Positions 25,003-33,349 of a stretch of 64,000 bases of DNA are shown here, piece by piece. Location: the NCBI RefSeq assembly GCF_010092505.1, contig NZ_CP048021.1:682001-746000 (forward strand). The letters run 5' to 3'. The translations under genes and the position numbers were made by a program. Numbering within the stretch: the first letter of the stretch is position 1; each line of letters starts with the position of its first letter. The notes under the pieces were generated by a model that did not search any database, was not told the origin of the DNA, and saw nothing but the letters and a program-made list of their open reading frames with translations. The stretch comes from Virgibacillus sp. MSP4-1. Its GTDB lineage: Bacteria > Bacillota > Bacilli > Bacillales > Alkalibacillaceae.

Positions 25003-25134
25003 ACGGGCGCTTCCGCCTTTGTTCTTTTATCACGTATGGACTAGCCGGAATACCCCGCTGATGGACGTTTCCCTTTATAGACACGTCCGAATTCATCGCC
25101 GAATTCATCGTTACAAACGGGCATCCGCCTTTGT

Positions 25135-26280
25135 TCAGAGATATTTTCTCAATCTCTTCATTCCTTCTTTGAGGGTTTCCATATCATAGGCATAGGAAAT
25201 TCTCATATAGCCTTGGCCCAATGGAGAAAAGGCATCACCCGGAACAAGCGCCAGTCCAGCCTTTTTAACTAAATCCAATCCCAAATCAAATGAGGTGCTG
25301 TCCCCCACAGGGAATTTAGGGAATAAGTAAAAGGCGCCATCCGGCATAACGGTCTCCAGTCCCATATCCACCAGCTCCTGATAGACAAAATCCCGTCTTC
25401 TTTTATATTCCTCCCGCATGAACGCCGCATCTGATTTTCCTTCCGTCAAGGCTTCCAGTGCTGCATATTGACTAATACTGGAAGGACAGGAAACATTATA
25501 CTGGTGAACTTTAAGAAGATGTTTGGCAATGTTCTCTGATGCCAGTACGTAACCAATTCTCCAGCCGGTCATCGAGTGGGATTTTGACAGTCCTTGAATA
25601 ATAATCGTCTGTTCACGAACAGCAGGGAAGCTCCCAATGGATACGTGAGGCGTTTCATAGGTCAATTCAGCATAGATTTCATCTGCCAGAAGAAAAATAG
25701 ATTTGCCCTGAATCAGTTCAGCAATCTCCCGTAATTCATCCTTTGTTAAGCTTACCCCTGTAGGATTGGAGGGATAAGGGAGGACCATGCATTTGGTCCG
25801 ATCCGTTATGTATGGCTCCAGTATATCAGCCGTAGCTTTAAAATCATGACCTCTTGTATCTGCAAACACAGGTGTTGCCCCAGCTAAACGAATGAGAGGT
25901 TCGTACCCGGGATAAACCGGTCCGGGGAGAATGACTTCATCACCAGGAGACAAAATGGTCCGGAATGTAATGTCAATGGCCTGAGATGCGCCCACAGTTG
26001 CAATGATTTCATGTTCTGGATCGTACTGGAGCCCATATTTTTCACTGACAAAGGAGGAAATCGCTTCTCTAAGTGGAAGCATCCCTGCATTATGTGTATA
26101 GGTTGTACGATTCTGGTCAATCGCTGTTTTTCCTGCCTCTTTCACATGGTCCGGTGTGTAAAAGTCGGGCTGTCCTATGGTTAAAGAAACAATATCCGAC
26201 TCTCCGGAAACGAGGTTAAAAAACTTTCGTATCCCGGATATTTCAATGTTTTTTACGTTAGCATTCATGAATGATTCCAT
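25135..26280 (-). CDS. patA: PatA, N-acetyl-LL-diaminopimelate aminotransferase
   Basis: A 381-aa fold-type I PLP aminotransferase. Key segments: SLTIGQPDF, NRTTYTHNAGMLPLREA, the PSNPTG motif, DEIYAELTY, and the PLP lysine in GLSKSHSMTGWRIGY. Sequence runs very closely with B. subtilis PatA (aminotransferase A), which transfers the amino group to N-acetyl-2-amino-6-oxopimelate in lysine and cell-wall synthesis. The other two acetyl-branch enzymes, DapH and DapL, are encoded 7-9 kb away, so all three steps lie in this window. Start ATG 26280; repeat DNA follows the stop directly. Confidence 0.85.
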   Translation of the reverse strand: MESFMNANVKNIEISGIRKFFNLVSGESDIVSLTIGQPDFYTPDHVKEAGKTAIDQNRTTYTHNAGMLPLREAISSFVSEKYGLQYDPEHEIIATVGASQAIDITFRTILSPGDEVILPGPVYPGYEPLIRLAGATPVFADTRGHDFKATADILEPYITDRTKCMVLPYPSNPTGVSLTKDELREIAELIQGKSIFLLADEIYAELTYETPHVSIGSFPAVREQTIIIQGLSKSHSMTGWRIGYVLASENIAKHLLKVHQYNVSCPSSISQYAALEALTEGKSDAAFMREEYKRRRDFVYQELVDMGLETVMPDGAFYLFPKFPVGDSTSFDLGLDLVKKAGLALVPGDAFSPLGQGYMRISYAYDMETLKEGMKRLRKYL

Positions 26281-26391
26281 GTTATCCCTCCAAAGTTGTT
26301 ACAAAATGTTCAAAATCTTTCAATGTATTCAGAAAATTCTTTGTTAAAATGAAAATGCAAGAAAATATAAGGCATTGAAAGGGGTTATCGT

Positions 26392-26544
26392 ATGAGACCG
26401 AGATTACCAGGATTTCAGGATTTAGTAAATGAATATAAAGAAGAATTAATGCGTGACGAGAAAATCATGAAAGAAATTGATATAAAAATAGAGAAAAAGC
26501 ATAGTGATTCCGAAAAAGAAACGACAAAGCCATCATTGAACTAA
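26392..26544 (+). CDS. FbpB-like small basic protein, 50 aa
   Basis: A 50-aa charged frame: MRPRLPGFQDLVNEYKEELM, then RDEKIMKEIDIKIEKK. The pattern xFxxLVxEYKxELxxDExxxxxI matches the FbpB family of small proteins, which in B. subtilis is Fur-controlled and aids the iron-sparing sRNA FsrA. No clear Fur box was seen upstream, so iron control is unproven. GAAAGGGG lies before ATG 26392. Its terminator overlaps the end of the convergent EamA gene. Confidence 0.65.
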   Translation: MRPRLPGFQDLVNEYKEELMRDEKIMKEIDIKIEKKHSDSEKETTKPSLN

Positions 26545-26609
26545 ACCCATTCACACCAACCTATCATACTATTCCTGATTTTAATTGAAAAAAGTTTACC
26601 AGGGAAGAA

Positions 26610-26639
26610 GGGGGTTATTACCGCGTAACCCCTTTTTTT
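26610..26639 (+). terminator. terminator of the FbpB-like gene, overlapping the EamA 3-prime end
   Basis: GGGGTTA and TAACCCC flank an eight-base loop (TTACCGCG) and a T-run follows on the plus strand only. The hairpin lies over the last codons and stop (26618-26620) of the convergent transporter gene. Confidence 0.8.
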
Positions 26640-27538
26640 CCTGCTGTGCCCGCAATGCTGTTCTGATTTCTGTCCGGCCATTTTTCCAGTAGTATTACAG
26701 CCCCTATAATACACGCCATACCAGCTGCTTGGAAGACCGAAAAAGCTTCACTGAACAATGTGATTCCAATGACGGTCGCAACAACAGGCTCGATGGTGGA
26801 AAATATCGCGGCTTTGGATGCTTCCACTTCTTTCAGCCCGATCGTATAAATGATATAAGCAACGGCCGTTGGGAGCAATCCCAGTCCAATCGCATAGAAC
26901 AAGGCAGCTGGCTGTGTGAAGATGAATATTTTATCATAGGGAAAAAACGGTAAACAGCCGGCGGTGGCAACGATAAATGTATATAAGGTAATCGTTTTGC
27001 TGTGATAGGTTTCCAGGGCATATTTGCTGAAAATGCTGTAAAGAGCATAGCCTAATCCGGAGCCAAGACCAAACACAAGGGCCAGCCATTGAAAACTCTG
27101 TCCCTGTGAAGGAAGAATTTCAACAATCAGAAGAATCCCCATCATGGACAATACCAGGGCTGTGAATTTTTTCTTCGTAAAGGCTTCCTTAAATAGAATT
27201 CTCGACAATATAGCAACGATTATAGGTGCTGTATATAATAGAGCTGTTGCAATAGGTAAAGTAGATAAATTCATCGTGGTAAAAAGACAGAAATTAAAAA
27301 ACACGATACTGAAAATCCCGGTTCCAATAAAATATTTTACATCCTTAATGGTTTTAAGCTTAAATATCTTCTTTTCCGTCAGTCCGAAATACACGATTAA
27401 CAGAATAGCCGTGCTCGTCACCCGCAACGTCACGACTTCAAACGGTGTAAAGCCAAATTCATATAAATGGTTGACGTACCAGCCAATGGTTCCCCACAGG
27501 GCCGCCCCTGTAATAATAAGAATAAGTGCACGCTTCAT
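26618..27538 (-). CDS. EamA/DMT family transporter
   Basis: A 306-aa protein with ten predicted membrane helices in two EamA halves (about 6-140 and 150-290). Typical signs are the glycine-rich first helix (GAALWGTIGW), and LKEVEASKAAIFSTIEPVVAT in the second half. The DMT superfamily exports or imports metabolites such as amino acids; substrate cannot be deduced. Start ATG 27538 has GGAGGCAGC upstream. The last codons overlap a terminator for the opposite strand. Confidence 0.85.
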   Translation of the reverse strand: MKRALILIITGAALWGTIGWYVNHLYEFGFTPFEVVTLRVTSTAILLIVYFGLTEKKIFKLKTIKDVKYFIGTGIFSIVFFNFCLFTTMNLSTLPIATALLYTAPIIVAILSRILFKEAFTKKKFTALVLSMMGILLIVEILPSQGQSFQWLALVFGLGSGLGYALYSIFSKYALETYHSKTITLYTFIVATAGCLPFFPYDKIFIFTQPAALFYAIGLGLLPTAVAYIIYTIGLKEVEASKAAIFSTIEPVVATVIGITLFSEAFSVFQAAGMACIIGAVILLEKWPDRNQNSIAGTAGKKGVTR

Positions 27539-27669
27539 GGAATGCTGCCTCCTTCATTACGGCTATTATACGCAAATCACAGAAAAACATAAAGATTGTG
27601 AAAGCTTTCGGTTTCGATGTATATCCTTCGTAAAATTATGCAAGAATGCTAATGCCAGGAGGGATATAT

Positions 27670-28065
27670 ATGAATCCACTATTCGAATGGGCGGTGAATC
27701 CTGCAAAGCTTGCTCCGTTAGGGTTCACAGATGCTCATATTCATTTTGGGGCAGGTTTTCTCGCCATCATCGCTTTCTATTTTTTCTTTCGCCCGATCAT
27801 ACGCTGGTTTATCGCTCTCAATTGGAAAAAAGCACTGACTTTCCTGACAGTTAGTGGAATCTACCTGTTTATCACAACCTGGATAGAGCTCTATCAGGGA
27901 TTAACAGGGACAGGAAATATGGAATGGAGAGATTTAGCCAATTCTACGTTAGCTATGATCTCATTTGGAATCTACCTGTTTATCAGTCATCTGATTTCTT
28001 CTATAATAAACTATATGAAAACACGGAAAAAGAAAACCGTTCCACAGCAAAATGCCAGAGTTTGA
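27670..28065 (+). CDS. hypothetical membrane protein, 131 aa
   Basis: Three to four membrane helices (about 27-46, 55-74, 97-118) and a basic C-terminal tail. GDIS-like catalytic motifs are absent. The N-terminus NPLFEWAVNPAKLAPLGFTDAH has a conserved-looking DAHIHFG before the first helix, but I cannot place the family. AGGAGGG lies eight bases before ATG 27670; the frame extends upstream to 27646 without a site. The stop codon abuts the R2b repeat, whose ends can serve as a terminator. Confidence 0.6.
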   Translation: MNPLFEWAVNPAKLAPLGFTDAHIHFGAGFLAIIAFYFFFRPIIRWFIALNWKKALTFLTVSGIYLFITTWIELYQGLTGTGNMEWRDLANSTLAMISFGIYLFISHLISSIINYMKTRKKKTVPQQNARV

Positions 28066-28211
28066 GAGGCTAAGACAAAAGTGATTTCGCTAAAGATAAA
28101 TTTGAACTATGTTAGGTGTAGGCCCCACCGCTCCGGAAATATACTTCGCTAGGCTATTATATAATTCGGTTTATTGAAAAGCGAATAAGTTTATGTCCCG
28201 GCCTCTTTTTT
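28065..28211. repeat. R2 element, decayed short copy (R2b)
   Basis: Left end AGAGGCTAAGACAAAAGTGA corresponds to the reverse complement of the right end of the full element at 35691-35983, and so do ACCACCGCTCCGGAAATATACTTCGCT-like inner sequences. Right end TGTCCCGGCCTCT is followed by TTTTT. About half the element is missing. It is in the opposite orientation to R2a. The stretch 28212-28400 holds only the terminator at 28311. Confidence 0.75.
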
Positions 28212-28310
28212 GCGGTATTTCATATCTCCATATCACCCATAGTTTTAGTGCGTCTTCAAGTGTTCCAGATCATCGACAAAAATTCCTTTAACAAGCCAGA
28301 ACTAATGTCA

Positions 28311-28345
28311 AATCCTTACACATAAAACATGTGTAGGGATTTTCA
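28311..28345 (+). terminator. hairpin with T-rich tail
   Basis: ATCCTTACACAT and ATGTGTAGGGAT pair around a five-base loop with one mismatch and lead into TTTCATTTTCC. Lies before the PLDc_N-like gene, so it probably ends upstream transcripts. Confidence 0.6.
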
Positions 28346-28400
28346 TTTTCCTGAAACCTTTGGAAAGCCTATGTCGTATAGAGAAATGGAGGTGAAACAC

Positions 28401-28601
28401 TTGGAAGTCCTATCTCTGATCATGGTCTTTGTATTTTTCGGTTTTATTCTTTTAGTATTAAATGTCATCACAAGTATTTGGGCTTATCGTGATTCGGTAC
28501 GTAAAGGAAACAGTAAGGAATATGCCATTGTTGTTCTCATTGGTACCTTGTTTTTCCCGATTATAGGACTCATTGTTTATTTAATCATACGGAATGATTA
28601 G
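28401..28601 (+). CDS. small PLDc_N-like membrane protein
   Basis: A 66-aa protein with two membrane helices separated by [17 protein letters not shown] and ending [18 protein letters not shown]. The W-YxD-xxR-G-x ... [11 protein letters not shown] pattern is the phospholipase D N-terminal-like (PLDc_N) domain found as small stand-alone proteins. The ATG at 28386 overlaps the ribosome site; GGAGGTGA at 28388-28395 points to TTG 28401. No enzymatic domain is attached, so it is probably a membrane-binding module. Confidence 0.65.
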   Translation: MEVLSLIMVFVFFGFILLVLNVITSIWAYRDSVRKGNSKEYAIVVLIGTLFFPIIGLIVYLIIRND

Positions 28602-28701
28602 CTGCATAATACTAAGGAAGCAGTTTTTATATCGTTTTTGGATCGTACATTTATGCAGTAGATGTATCAATAAAATTTGTAAAAGAAAGGATTGGTTTTT
28701 G

Positions 28702-29016
28702 ATGATTGTGACAACAACAAGTACGTTGCAAAATAAGGAAATCGTGGAGTATATCGATGTTGTTTACGGCGAGGCTATCATGGGTGCCAATGTTGTACGG
28801 GATTTTCTTGCGGGGATTTCCGATATTGTGGGCGGACGAAGCGGTACTTATGAAGGCAAATTGTCAGAAGGCCGGGAAATCGCTGTGCGTGAGATGAAGG
28901 AGAAAGCCTCCAAATTAGGAGCAAACGCAGTGATTGGTGTCGATTTGGACTTTGAAACACTGCGGGACGGAATGATGATGGTAGTAGCCTCGGGTACAGC
29001 TGTGAAAATAAACTAA
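28702..29016 (+). CDS. YbjQ/UPF0145 family protein
   Basis: A 104-aa protein: [51 protein letters not shown] and [14 protein letters not shown], all hallmarks of UPF0145 (YbjQ). The fold forms a pentamer and has been suggested to bind heavy metals; role unproven. ATG 28702 follows AAAGAAAGG, and the frame upstream to 28594 lacks a site. A good terminator follows. Confidence 0.9.
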   Translation: MIVTTTSTLQNKEIVEYIDVVYGEAIMGANVVRDFLAGISDIVGGRSGTYEGKLSEGREIAVREMKEKASKLGANAVIGVDLDFETLRDGMMMVVASGTAVKIN

Positions 29017-29020
29017 ATAG

Positions 29021-29060
29021 AAAGCCAGCCTTTCACACAAGTGATGGCTGGCTTTTTTCT
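29021..29060. terminator. bidirectional terminator between ybjQ-like gene and ykyB
   Basis: AAAGCCAGCC and GGCTGGCTTT flank a 15-base loop and a T-run follows; the reverse strand has an A-to-T counterpart for the convergent ykyB gene. Confidence 0.85.
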
Positions 29061-29538
29061 AACGATCAAAATAGCTTCTGGAGGCCGGATTCCGCCTTCC
29101 TCTGCCAAGCAGGGAAGTGGTAGCTGCCTGCTGATAGGCTGAATAACGATTTTCGCGGTTTTGAGGTTTCCACCCTAAATAGGAATGCAACGTTTGCTTG
29201 GCTTTTCTCAGATTCAACTGAGGTTTAGGGTTCCGATACGATTCATCAAGAGCCCCAAGATGTTTGTACTGCTTAAAATCATCCCGCTTCGGTGGTACAT
29301 GAAAATAATAGTCGTCAACCTGAATTAATAGTGTGGAATGCTGTTGACTGTACTTGGGGTGATTGGAATAGTGGAGGCCTATTTTTTTGGCCTTTTTTTG
29401 TTCAAATAGCTTTTGAATGGTTTTTTGCTTTAATGTATAAAGCTGCCGTGGGTCTGGTGCTGCTTTTGCATGTCGATTGACGACAGCAAGAGCTTCGGCA
29501 ATTTGTCTTGTTGAAATAGGCTGTTCGTCCTGTTTCAT
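29059..29538 (-). CDS. ykyB: YkyB-like protein
   Basis: A 159-aa basic, soluble protein. Segments AEALAVVNRHAKAAPDPR, LYTLKQKTIQKL, KKIGLHYSNHPKYSQQHS, YYFHVPPKRDDF and SYRNPK closely follow B. subtilis YkyB (about 154 aa), whose function is unknown. GGAGAT lies before ATG 29538. The ykuE gene lies two genes away, so B. subtilis gene order is partly kept, with a SCO gene placed between. Confidence 0.85.
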   Translation of the reverse strand: MKQDEQPISTRQIAEALAVVNRHAKAAPDPRQLYTLKQKTIQKLFEQKKAKKIGLHYSNHPKYSQQHSTLLIQVDDYYFHVPPKRDDFKQYKHLGALDESYRNPKPQLNLRKAKQTLHSYLGWKPQNRENRYSAYQQAATTSLLGRGRRNPASRSYFDR

Positions 29539-29625
29539 TTAGATATCTCCTTTTAATCTATCTCTTATTAACTAGAGTTTAACACAATTTTCAGGAAAAA
29601 GGGGGAAAAATCAGTAAGACTTCTC

Positions 29626-30255
29626 TTACTGATTCCTATATTTTTTCAAATCACTCATAAGATTTTTAATTCCTTTTGGTTGCAGGCCATTGTACTTGTT
29701 AATGACGTGTCCATTCGGGGCAATTAAATAGAAGGACGTGCCGTGTGCTACCTGCCCGTCCATTTTTGTCACCAGAGTTTTAAACGAATCGGCAGCAAAG
29801 GTTTCAATTTCCTTCTGAGAATATCCGGTCAGAAAGTCCCAGGTGGAGAAATCCGCATTGAAATTCTTTCCGTATTTTTTCAGAATTTCGGGTGTGTCCA
29901 CGTTTGGATCGACACTAAAAGAAATCAGACGTGTATTTAAACCTTCATCCTTCAGCATACTTTGTAAACGCACCATGTTTGGTGTCATGGTAAGGCATAC
30001 ATCCGGGCATTGTGTATAAATAAAATCGGCCACCCAAAAATTACCCTTCAGATCCTTTAATGTTACTTCCTGCCCGTCCTGATTTACGGCTGTAAAGTTT
30101 TGTACTTCAATATCCAGCGAACCTTCATAGCTTTGTTCTGACTGCTTGCCTTCCCCGGATTCATCCTTTTGACCATCCTGATTTCCTCCGCCACAGGCCG
30201 ACAAAATCAGAGCTACGGAACTTAGCAGTATGAATAAAGAAACATTCCATTTCAT
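29626..30255 (-). CDS. SCO1/SenC family lipoprotein
   Basis: A 209-aa lipoprotein: signal peptide with lipobox LSAC (C21), a charged spacer, then a thioredoxin-like SCO domain. Copper ligands and redox residues are visible: C83 and C87 in YTQCPDVCLTMTP, and H171 in AHGTSFYLI. SCO proteins deliver copper to the CuA site of cytochrome c oxidase at the outer face of the membrane (B. subtilis YpmQ). ATG 30255 follows TGGAGG; in-frame codons further upstream lack a site. No oxidase genes are nearby. Confidence 0.9.
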   Translation of the reverse strand: MKWNVSLFILLSSVALILSACGGGNQDGQKDESGEGKQSEQSYEGSLDIEVQNFTAVNQDGQEVTLKDLKGNFWVADFIYTQCPDVCLTMTPNMVRLQSMLKDEGLNTRLISFSVDPNVDTPEILKKYGKNFNADFSTWDFLTGYSQKEIETFAADSFKTLVTKMDGQVAHGTSFYLIAPNGHVINKYNGLQPKGIKNLMSDLKKYRNQ

Positions 30256-30370
30256 ATTTTTTCCTCCATTGGTTATATTCAGCCTCATTGTAACAAGAAG
30301 AATCGTCTTGTTAATATCCTATTGTGACAAAATCCTAACAATATATTACGAACTGTAACCCCCACTGTAT

Positions 30371-31252
30371 TTAAACATTTTTAAGGTTTTCTAAATAAAA
30401 GATGTTGATTTCCGGGCGGCACAGAAAACGGAATGGGAGGCGTGTTGTACCGATTCCGCGACTGACAAACAATTGAAGCTGCTGATCACCCAGTGTGAAT
30501 TTTCCTTCTACATATTTATTGGCATAGGGCGGGGTAATTAAATGTCCAAAAAAGGGGATCTGAATTTGACCTCCGTGACTGTGAGCGGAGAGTTGAACGT
30601 CGACAGGATAGCCCAGCGTTCGGTCAGCAAAGTCAGGCTCATGACACATTAATAACGTAAACTTATCAGGATCTGTACTTTCCAGGGCTTGTTGAAGATC
30701 CGGCTGCCCCAGCATCACATCATCGAGTCCGGCTAACTGAATCCTGGAATCCTTTAGTGAAATATCTGTCGACTGATTTTGTAATAATTCGAAGCCGCCA
30801 GAATCCATCACCATCTGAATTTTTTCTGTCCCGTAGCCACCGTGATCATGATTTCCATACACCCAGTACTTTCCATAAGGGGCCTTGATATCCGCAAGAA
30901 TCGGAATACAGGCTTCAAGCTGAGCGCTTGAATAACTGTTCGGGTTATCCGCTAAATCGCCGGTAAACAAGACTAAATCAGGGGATTGATTATTTATCTT
31001 ATTGACCAGATCCCGTAACTGGGTTAAATCATAGTGGAAGCCCAGGTGAGTATCACTGAATTGCAGAATTTTAAACTGATTAAAGGAGCTGGGAACCCTG
31101 GGAGATTGAATGGTTTCCTCCTTGATGGTCAGCATGGAGGGCTCTATATACTTGGAGTAATAATAGGTTCCGCCGCTAAGACCTAATGTACCTAATAGTC
31201 CATATGTAAACCGTTTTAAAAAAGAACGTCTTGATATTTTCTGGTTTCTCAT
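30371..31252 (-). CDS. ykuE: YkuE-like Tat-exported metallophosphoesterase
   Basis: A 293-aa protein with a twin-arginine signal (SRRSFLKR followed by a hydrophobic stretch, residues about 8-28), then a calcineurin-like phosphoesterase: FSDTHLG, GDLADN, GNHDHGG and SAHSHGG, all metal-binding motifs. B. subtilis YkuE is a known TatAyCy substrate and wall-bound metallophosphoesterase. Start ATG 31252 has GGGAG upstream. Position next to ykyB agrees with the B. subtilis region. Confidence 0.85.
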   Translation of the reverse strand: MRNQKISRRSFLKRFTYGLLGTLGLSGGTYYYSKYIEPSMLTIKEETIQSPRVPSSFNQFKILQFSDTHLGFHYDLTQLRDLVNKINNQSPDLVLFTGDLADNPNSYSSAQLEACIPILADIKAPYGKYWVYGNHDHGGYGTEKIQMVMDSGGFELLQNQSTDISLKDSRIQLAGLDDVMLGQPDLQQALESTDPDKFTLLMCHEPDFADRTLGYPVDVQLSAHSHGGQIQIPFFGHLITPPYANKYVEGKFTLGDQQLQLFVSRGIGTTRLPFRFLCRPEINIFYLENLKNV

Positions 31253-31393
31253 CGTATTCTCCCTTAAATAAAATGAATCATATGTATTATAGCATGTTCG
31301 TTTATGGTTTTGACAGTTAAAATAAGAGCTTTAAAAGAAGGAGTTTTCATTTTTTCAACGAATGCTTTTAGTAGATAGATAAGAGGCAGGATA

Positions 31394-31420
31394 CAAAAAA
31401 AGCCGGCGATGCGGCCGGCT
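31394..31420 (-). terminator. terminator after the PAQR/hemolysin III-like gene
   Basis: On the minus strand AGCCGGC and GCCGGCT flank a six-base loop and are followed by TTTTTTT. Confidence 0.85.
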
Positions 31421-31447
31421 GTCAGAGGGAATCTTTTTAGTCATGAT

Positions 31448-32080
31448 TTATGCGACAATATAATAAAATATGGAGTAGAAGTGAAAACCACTGCCAAGTA
31501 ACACAAAAATGTGCCAGATGGCATGATGGTAGGGAAACCCTCTCCACAGGTAGAAAATCGTCCCAATGGAATAACACAATCCACCAGCAATTAAAAGCAC
31601 AATTCCATTATAGGCCATTTTCGATGTTAGCGGTTCCCATGCAACGACGACAAACCATCCGAGCAGGATATAAAGAACAGTCGTCAGGATGGTATATTTA
31701 CGGATGAAAATCATTTTAAAGATCATCCCGAACAGTGCAATTCCCCAGACGGAACCAAATAAAATCCAGCCAATCGTTCCTTTTAATAATAGCAGAGTAA
31801 TAGGTGTATAACTCCCGGCAATAAACAAAAAGATGGAGCTGTGATCCAGCATGAGGAATAGCTCCTTTAATCTGCCCCTGGGAACTAAATGGACAAACGT
31901 TGATGAGGTATACATGAAAAACATAGACAAGCCGTATACAGACACGGAAAAAATGCGCCAGAAGCTGCCTGAGTCCGCAGCATAAAGAATCAGATAGAAA
32001 AGGGCAAATAAACTGAGAATTGCACCAATGGCATGGGTGATTCCATTTACCAGCTCTTCTTTTTTAGTGTAAGTATACAT
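31448..32080 (-). CDS. PAQR/hemolysin III family membrane protein
   Basis: A 210-aa protein with seven membrane helices. Family residues are present: ELVNGITHAIGA at the start, STFVHL with His, MLDHSSIFLFIAGSYTP and HAIWHIFVLLGSGFHF, which hold the predicted zinc-binding Asp and His. Hemolysin III-like bacterial PAQR proteins are probably membrane hydrolases or fluidity sensors (compare YqfA, PAQR-2) and not toxins. The start at 32080 has a weak ribosome site. Monocistronic. Confidence 0.85.
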   Translation of the reverse strand: MYTYTKKEELVNGITHAIGAILSLFALFYLILYAADSGSFWRIFSVSVYGLSMFFMYTSSTFVHLVPRGRLKELFLMLDHSSIFLFIAGSYTPITLLLLKGTIGWILFGSVWGIALFGMIFKMIFIRKYTILTTVLYILLGWFVVVAWEPLTSKMAYNGIVLLIAGGLCYSIGTIFYLWRGFPYHHAIWHIFVLLGSGFHFYSIFYYIVA

Positions 32081-32346
32081 GTGATCACCGTTTCCTATAT
32101 GAATTATAGAGTGTTGCCACGTATTAACTGGAAGGAAGATGTATGCTTTAGACTTTACGATTTCTTAAGATTTACCCCTGTTATCATTTGCCATTTCTGT
32201 TCAAGCATACGTCATCATAGAAACTGCTTATTTTCAGTTTATGTATAAGCCCAAAATGTGTGTCTCGTTTTAAAAGGGGAACCATGAGCCGAACCTCATT
32301 TTTACCTTTCACATAGTATATTAAAAAGATTGAAGTGGGTGATTTT

Positions 32347-32487
32347 ATGTACTTTTACTGTTTAGAATGCTGTTCTATGACGGAAGATGAGCATTTTTGT
32401 CCTGAATGCGGCAGTATGACCATTCAGCCCATCGAGATCAACGTACATGACCAATATCGTAAACATGGCGACCATAATGAAGACTAA
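32347..32487 (+). CDS. 46-aa zinc-ribbon-like mini-protein
   Basis: Frame: MYFYCLECCSMTEDEHFCPE, then CGSMTIQPIEINVHDQ. Cys5 and Cys8 with Cys18 and Cys21 form two CxxC pairs (plus Cys9), so a zinc ribbon is likely. GTGGGTGAT lies before ATG 32347, a modest ribosome site. Family unknown; could be a small regulator or a subunit. About 265 bases on each side show no other gene. Confidence 0.5.
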   Translation: MYFYCLECCSMTEDEHFCPECGSMTIQPIEINVHDQYRKHGDHNED

Positions 32488-32694
32488 TGACGCATCGAGA
32501 CAGCCATCTTTCTAATATGACCGGGCATCCGGTAAAACGGATACGTGTACCTTGAGATTAAGGGGTAAATGTCCCGATAAAAAGGTACACGTTATAAATA
32601 GGATTTTGAGAGCAAATATGTTAAACTGTAATTGGTTTGTTTTGGTATTCCTGCAAACCGGGATCAGAACAATCCCGCCTCAATTTATCCCTGC

Positions 32695-32732
32695 AAACCC
32701 CCTACTGACGGAAGTTTCACTTTATCTCCTGT
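32695..32732. repeat. R3-like short repeat fragment
   Basis: CCCCCTACTGACGGAAGTTTCACTTTATCTCCT here matches the tail of the R3 hairpin at 22557-22590 with a few changes. It lies just before the ribosome site of cbpB and may be part of its leader. Confidence 0.5.
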
Positions 32733-32752
32733 GCATAAAGGAGTGACGGACA

Positions 32753-33217
32753 ATGTTAAGCATACAAAGCACAGAAATACAGCAAACAAAAGTAAAAGAT
32801 TTAATGGTACCTGCAGAAAAAGTAGCTAATGTACAGAGTCAGAACCCTTTGGAACACGCGTTATTAGTTCTTGTGAAAACGGGATATTCAGCCGTACCCG
32901 TACTGGATTCCGATTTTCACTTTGAAGGCGTTATCAGTAAAACGATGATTATTGAAAGTATTCTTGGAATGGAACGAATTGAAGTTGAAAAGCTTTCGAA
33001 TTTACGGGTCAAATCCGTGATGGAAAAAGAATTTCCTACCTTAAATAAAGAAGACGGATTTATGCAGGGGTTAAAAGTTGTGGTCGATCATCCATTCGTG
33101 TGTATCGTGGATAAGGATGGTTATTTTGATGGTATACTCACCAGAAGAGCCATATTGAAGAGACTCAATCAGTACTTACATGAGAACTTTTATCAGAATG
33201 AACAGTCCCAGGGATAA
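32753..33217 (+). CDS. cbpB: CBS-pair c-di-AMP-binding protein CbpB/DarB (YkuL)
   Basis: A 154-aa protein of two CBS domains (about 14-73 and 84-142) with no enzymatic part: VKDLMVPAEKVANVQ, GYSAVPVLDSD, GVISKTMIIESIL and FVCIVDKDGYFDGILTRR. It matches B. subtilis YkuL (DarB), which binds c-di-AMP and, when free of it, stimulates the (p)ppGpp synthetase Rel and pyruvate carboxylase. GGAGTGA is before ATG 32753. Neighbours downstream (dapH, dapL, ykuS) match the B. subtilis order apart from missing ccpC and flavodoxin genes. Confidence 0.85.
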   Translation: MLSIQSTEIQQTKVKDLMVPAEKVANVQSQNPLEHALLVLVKTGYSAVPVLDSDFHFEGVISKTMIIESILGMERIEVEKLSNLRVKSVMEKEFPTLNKEDGFMQGLKVVVDHPFVCIVDKDGYFDGILTRRAILKRLNQYLHENFYQNEQSQG

Positions 33218-33251
33218 CCCCGTTACTAAATCATAATCATACGAACAGAAG

Positions 33252-33286
33252 TGAGCATTGGCTTTATGCCGGTGCTTTTCTTTTCC
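33252..33286 (+). terminator. probable terminator after cbpB
   Basis: AGCATTGGC and GCCGGTGCT pair with two G-U pairs around TTTAT and are followed by TTTCTTTTCCC. Confidence 0.6.
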
Positions 33287-33349
33287 CTTGCCAGTGTTCG
33301 GGTGTTTTGGTAAAGTTAGAGGAAAATGGAATAGAAGAGGTGAATAGGG

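Larger units (their letters stand above)
22987..25004. repeat. 2,018-bp tandem duplication, copy 2
   Basis: Second copy of 20969-22986. It diverges after 25004, where the unduplicated flank CGGGCGCTTCCGCCTTTG begins; the same flank precedes the R1 unit at 44806, which suggests 25003 onward is the original right border. Confidence 0.9.

Noticed and set aside
27600-27625. Possible CcpA cre site (TGTGAAAGCTTTCGG)
   Set aside because: The central CG required by cre sites is GC here, and the flanks do not fit well.
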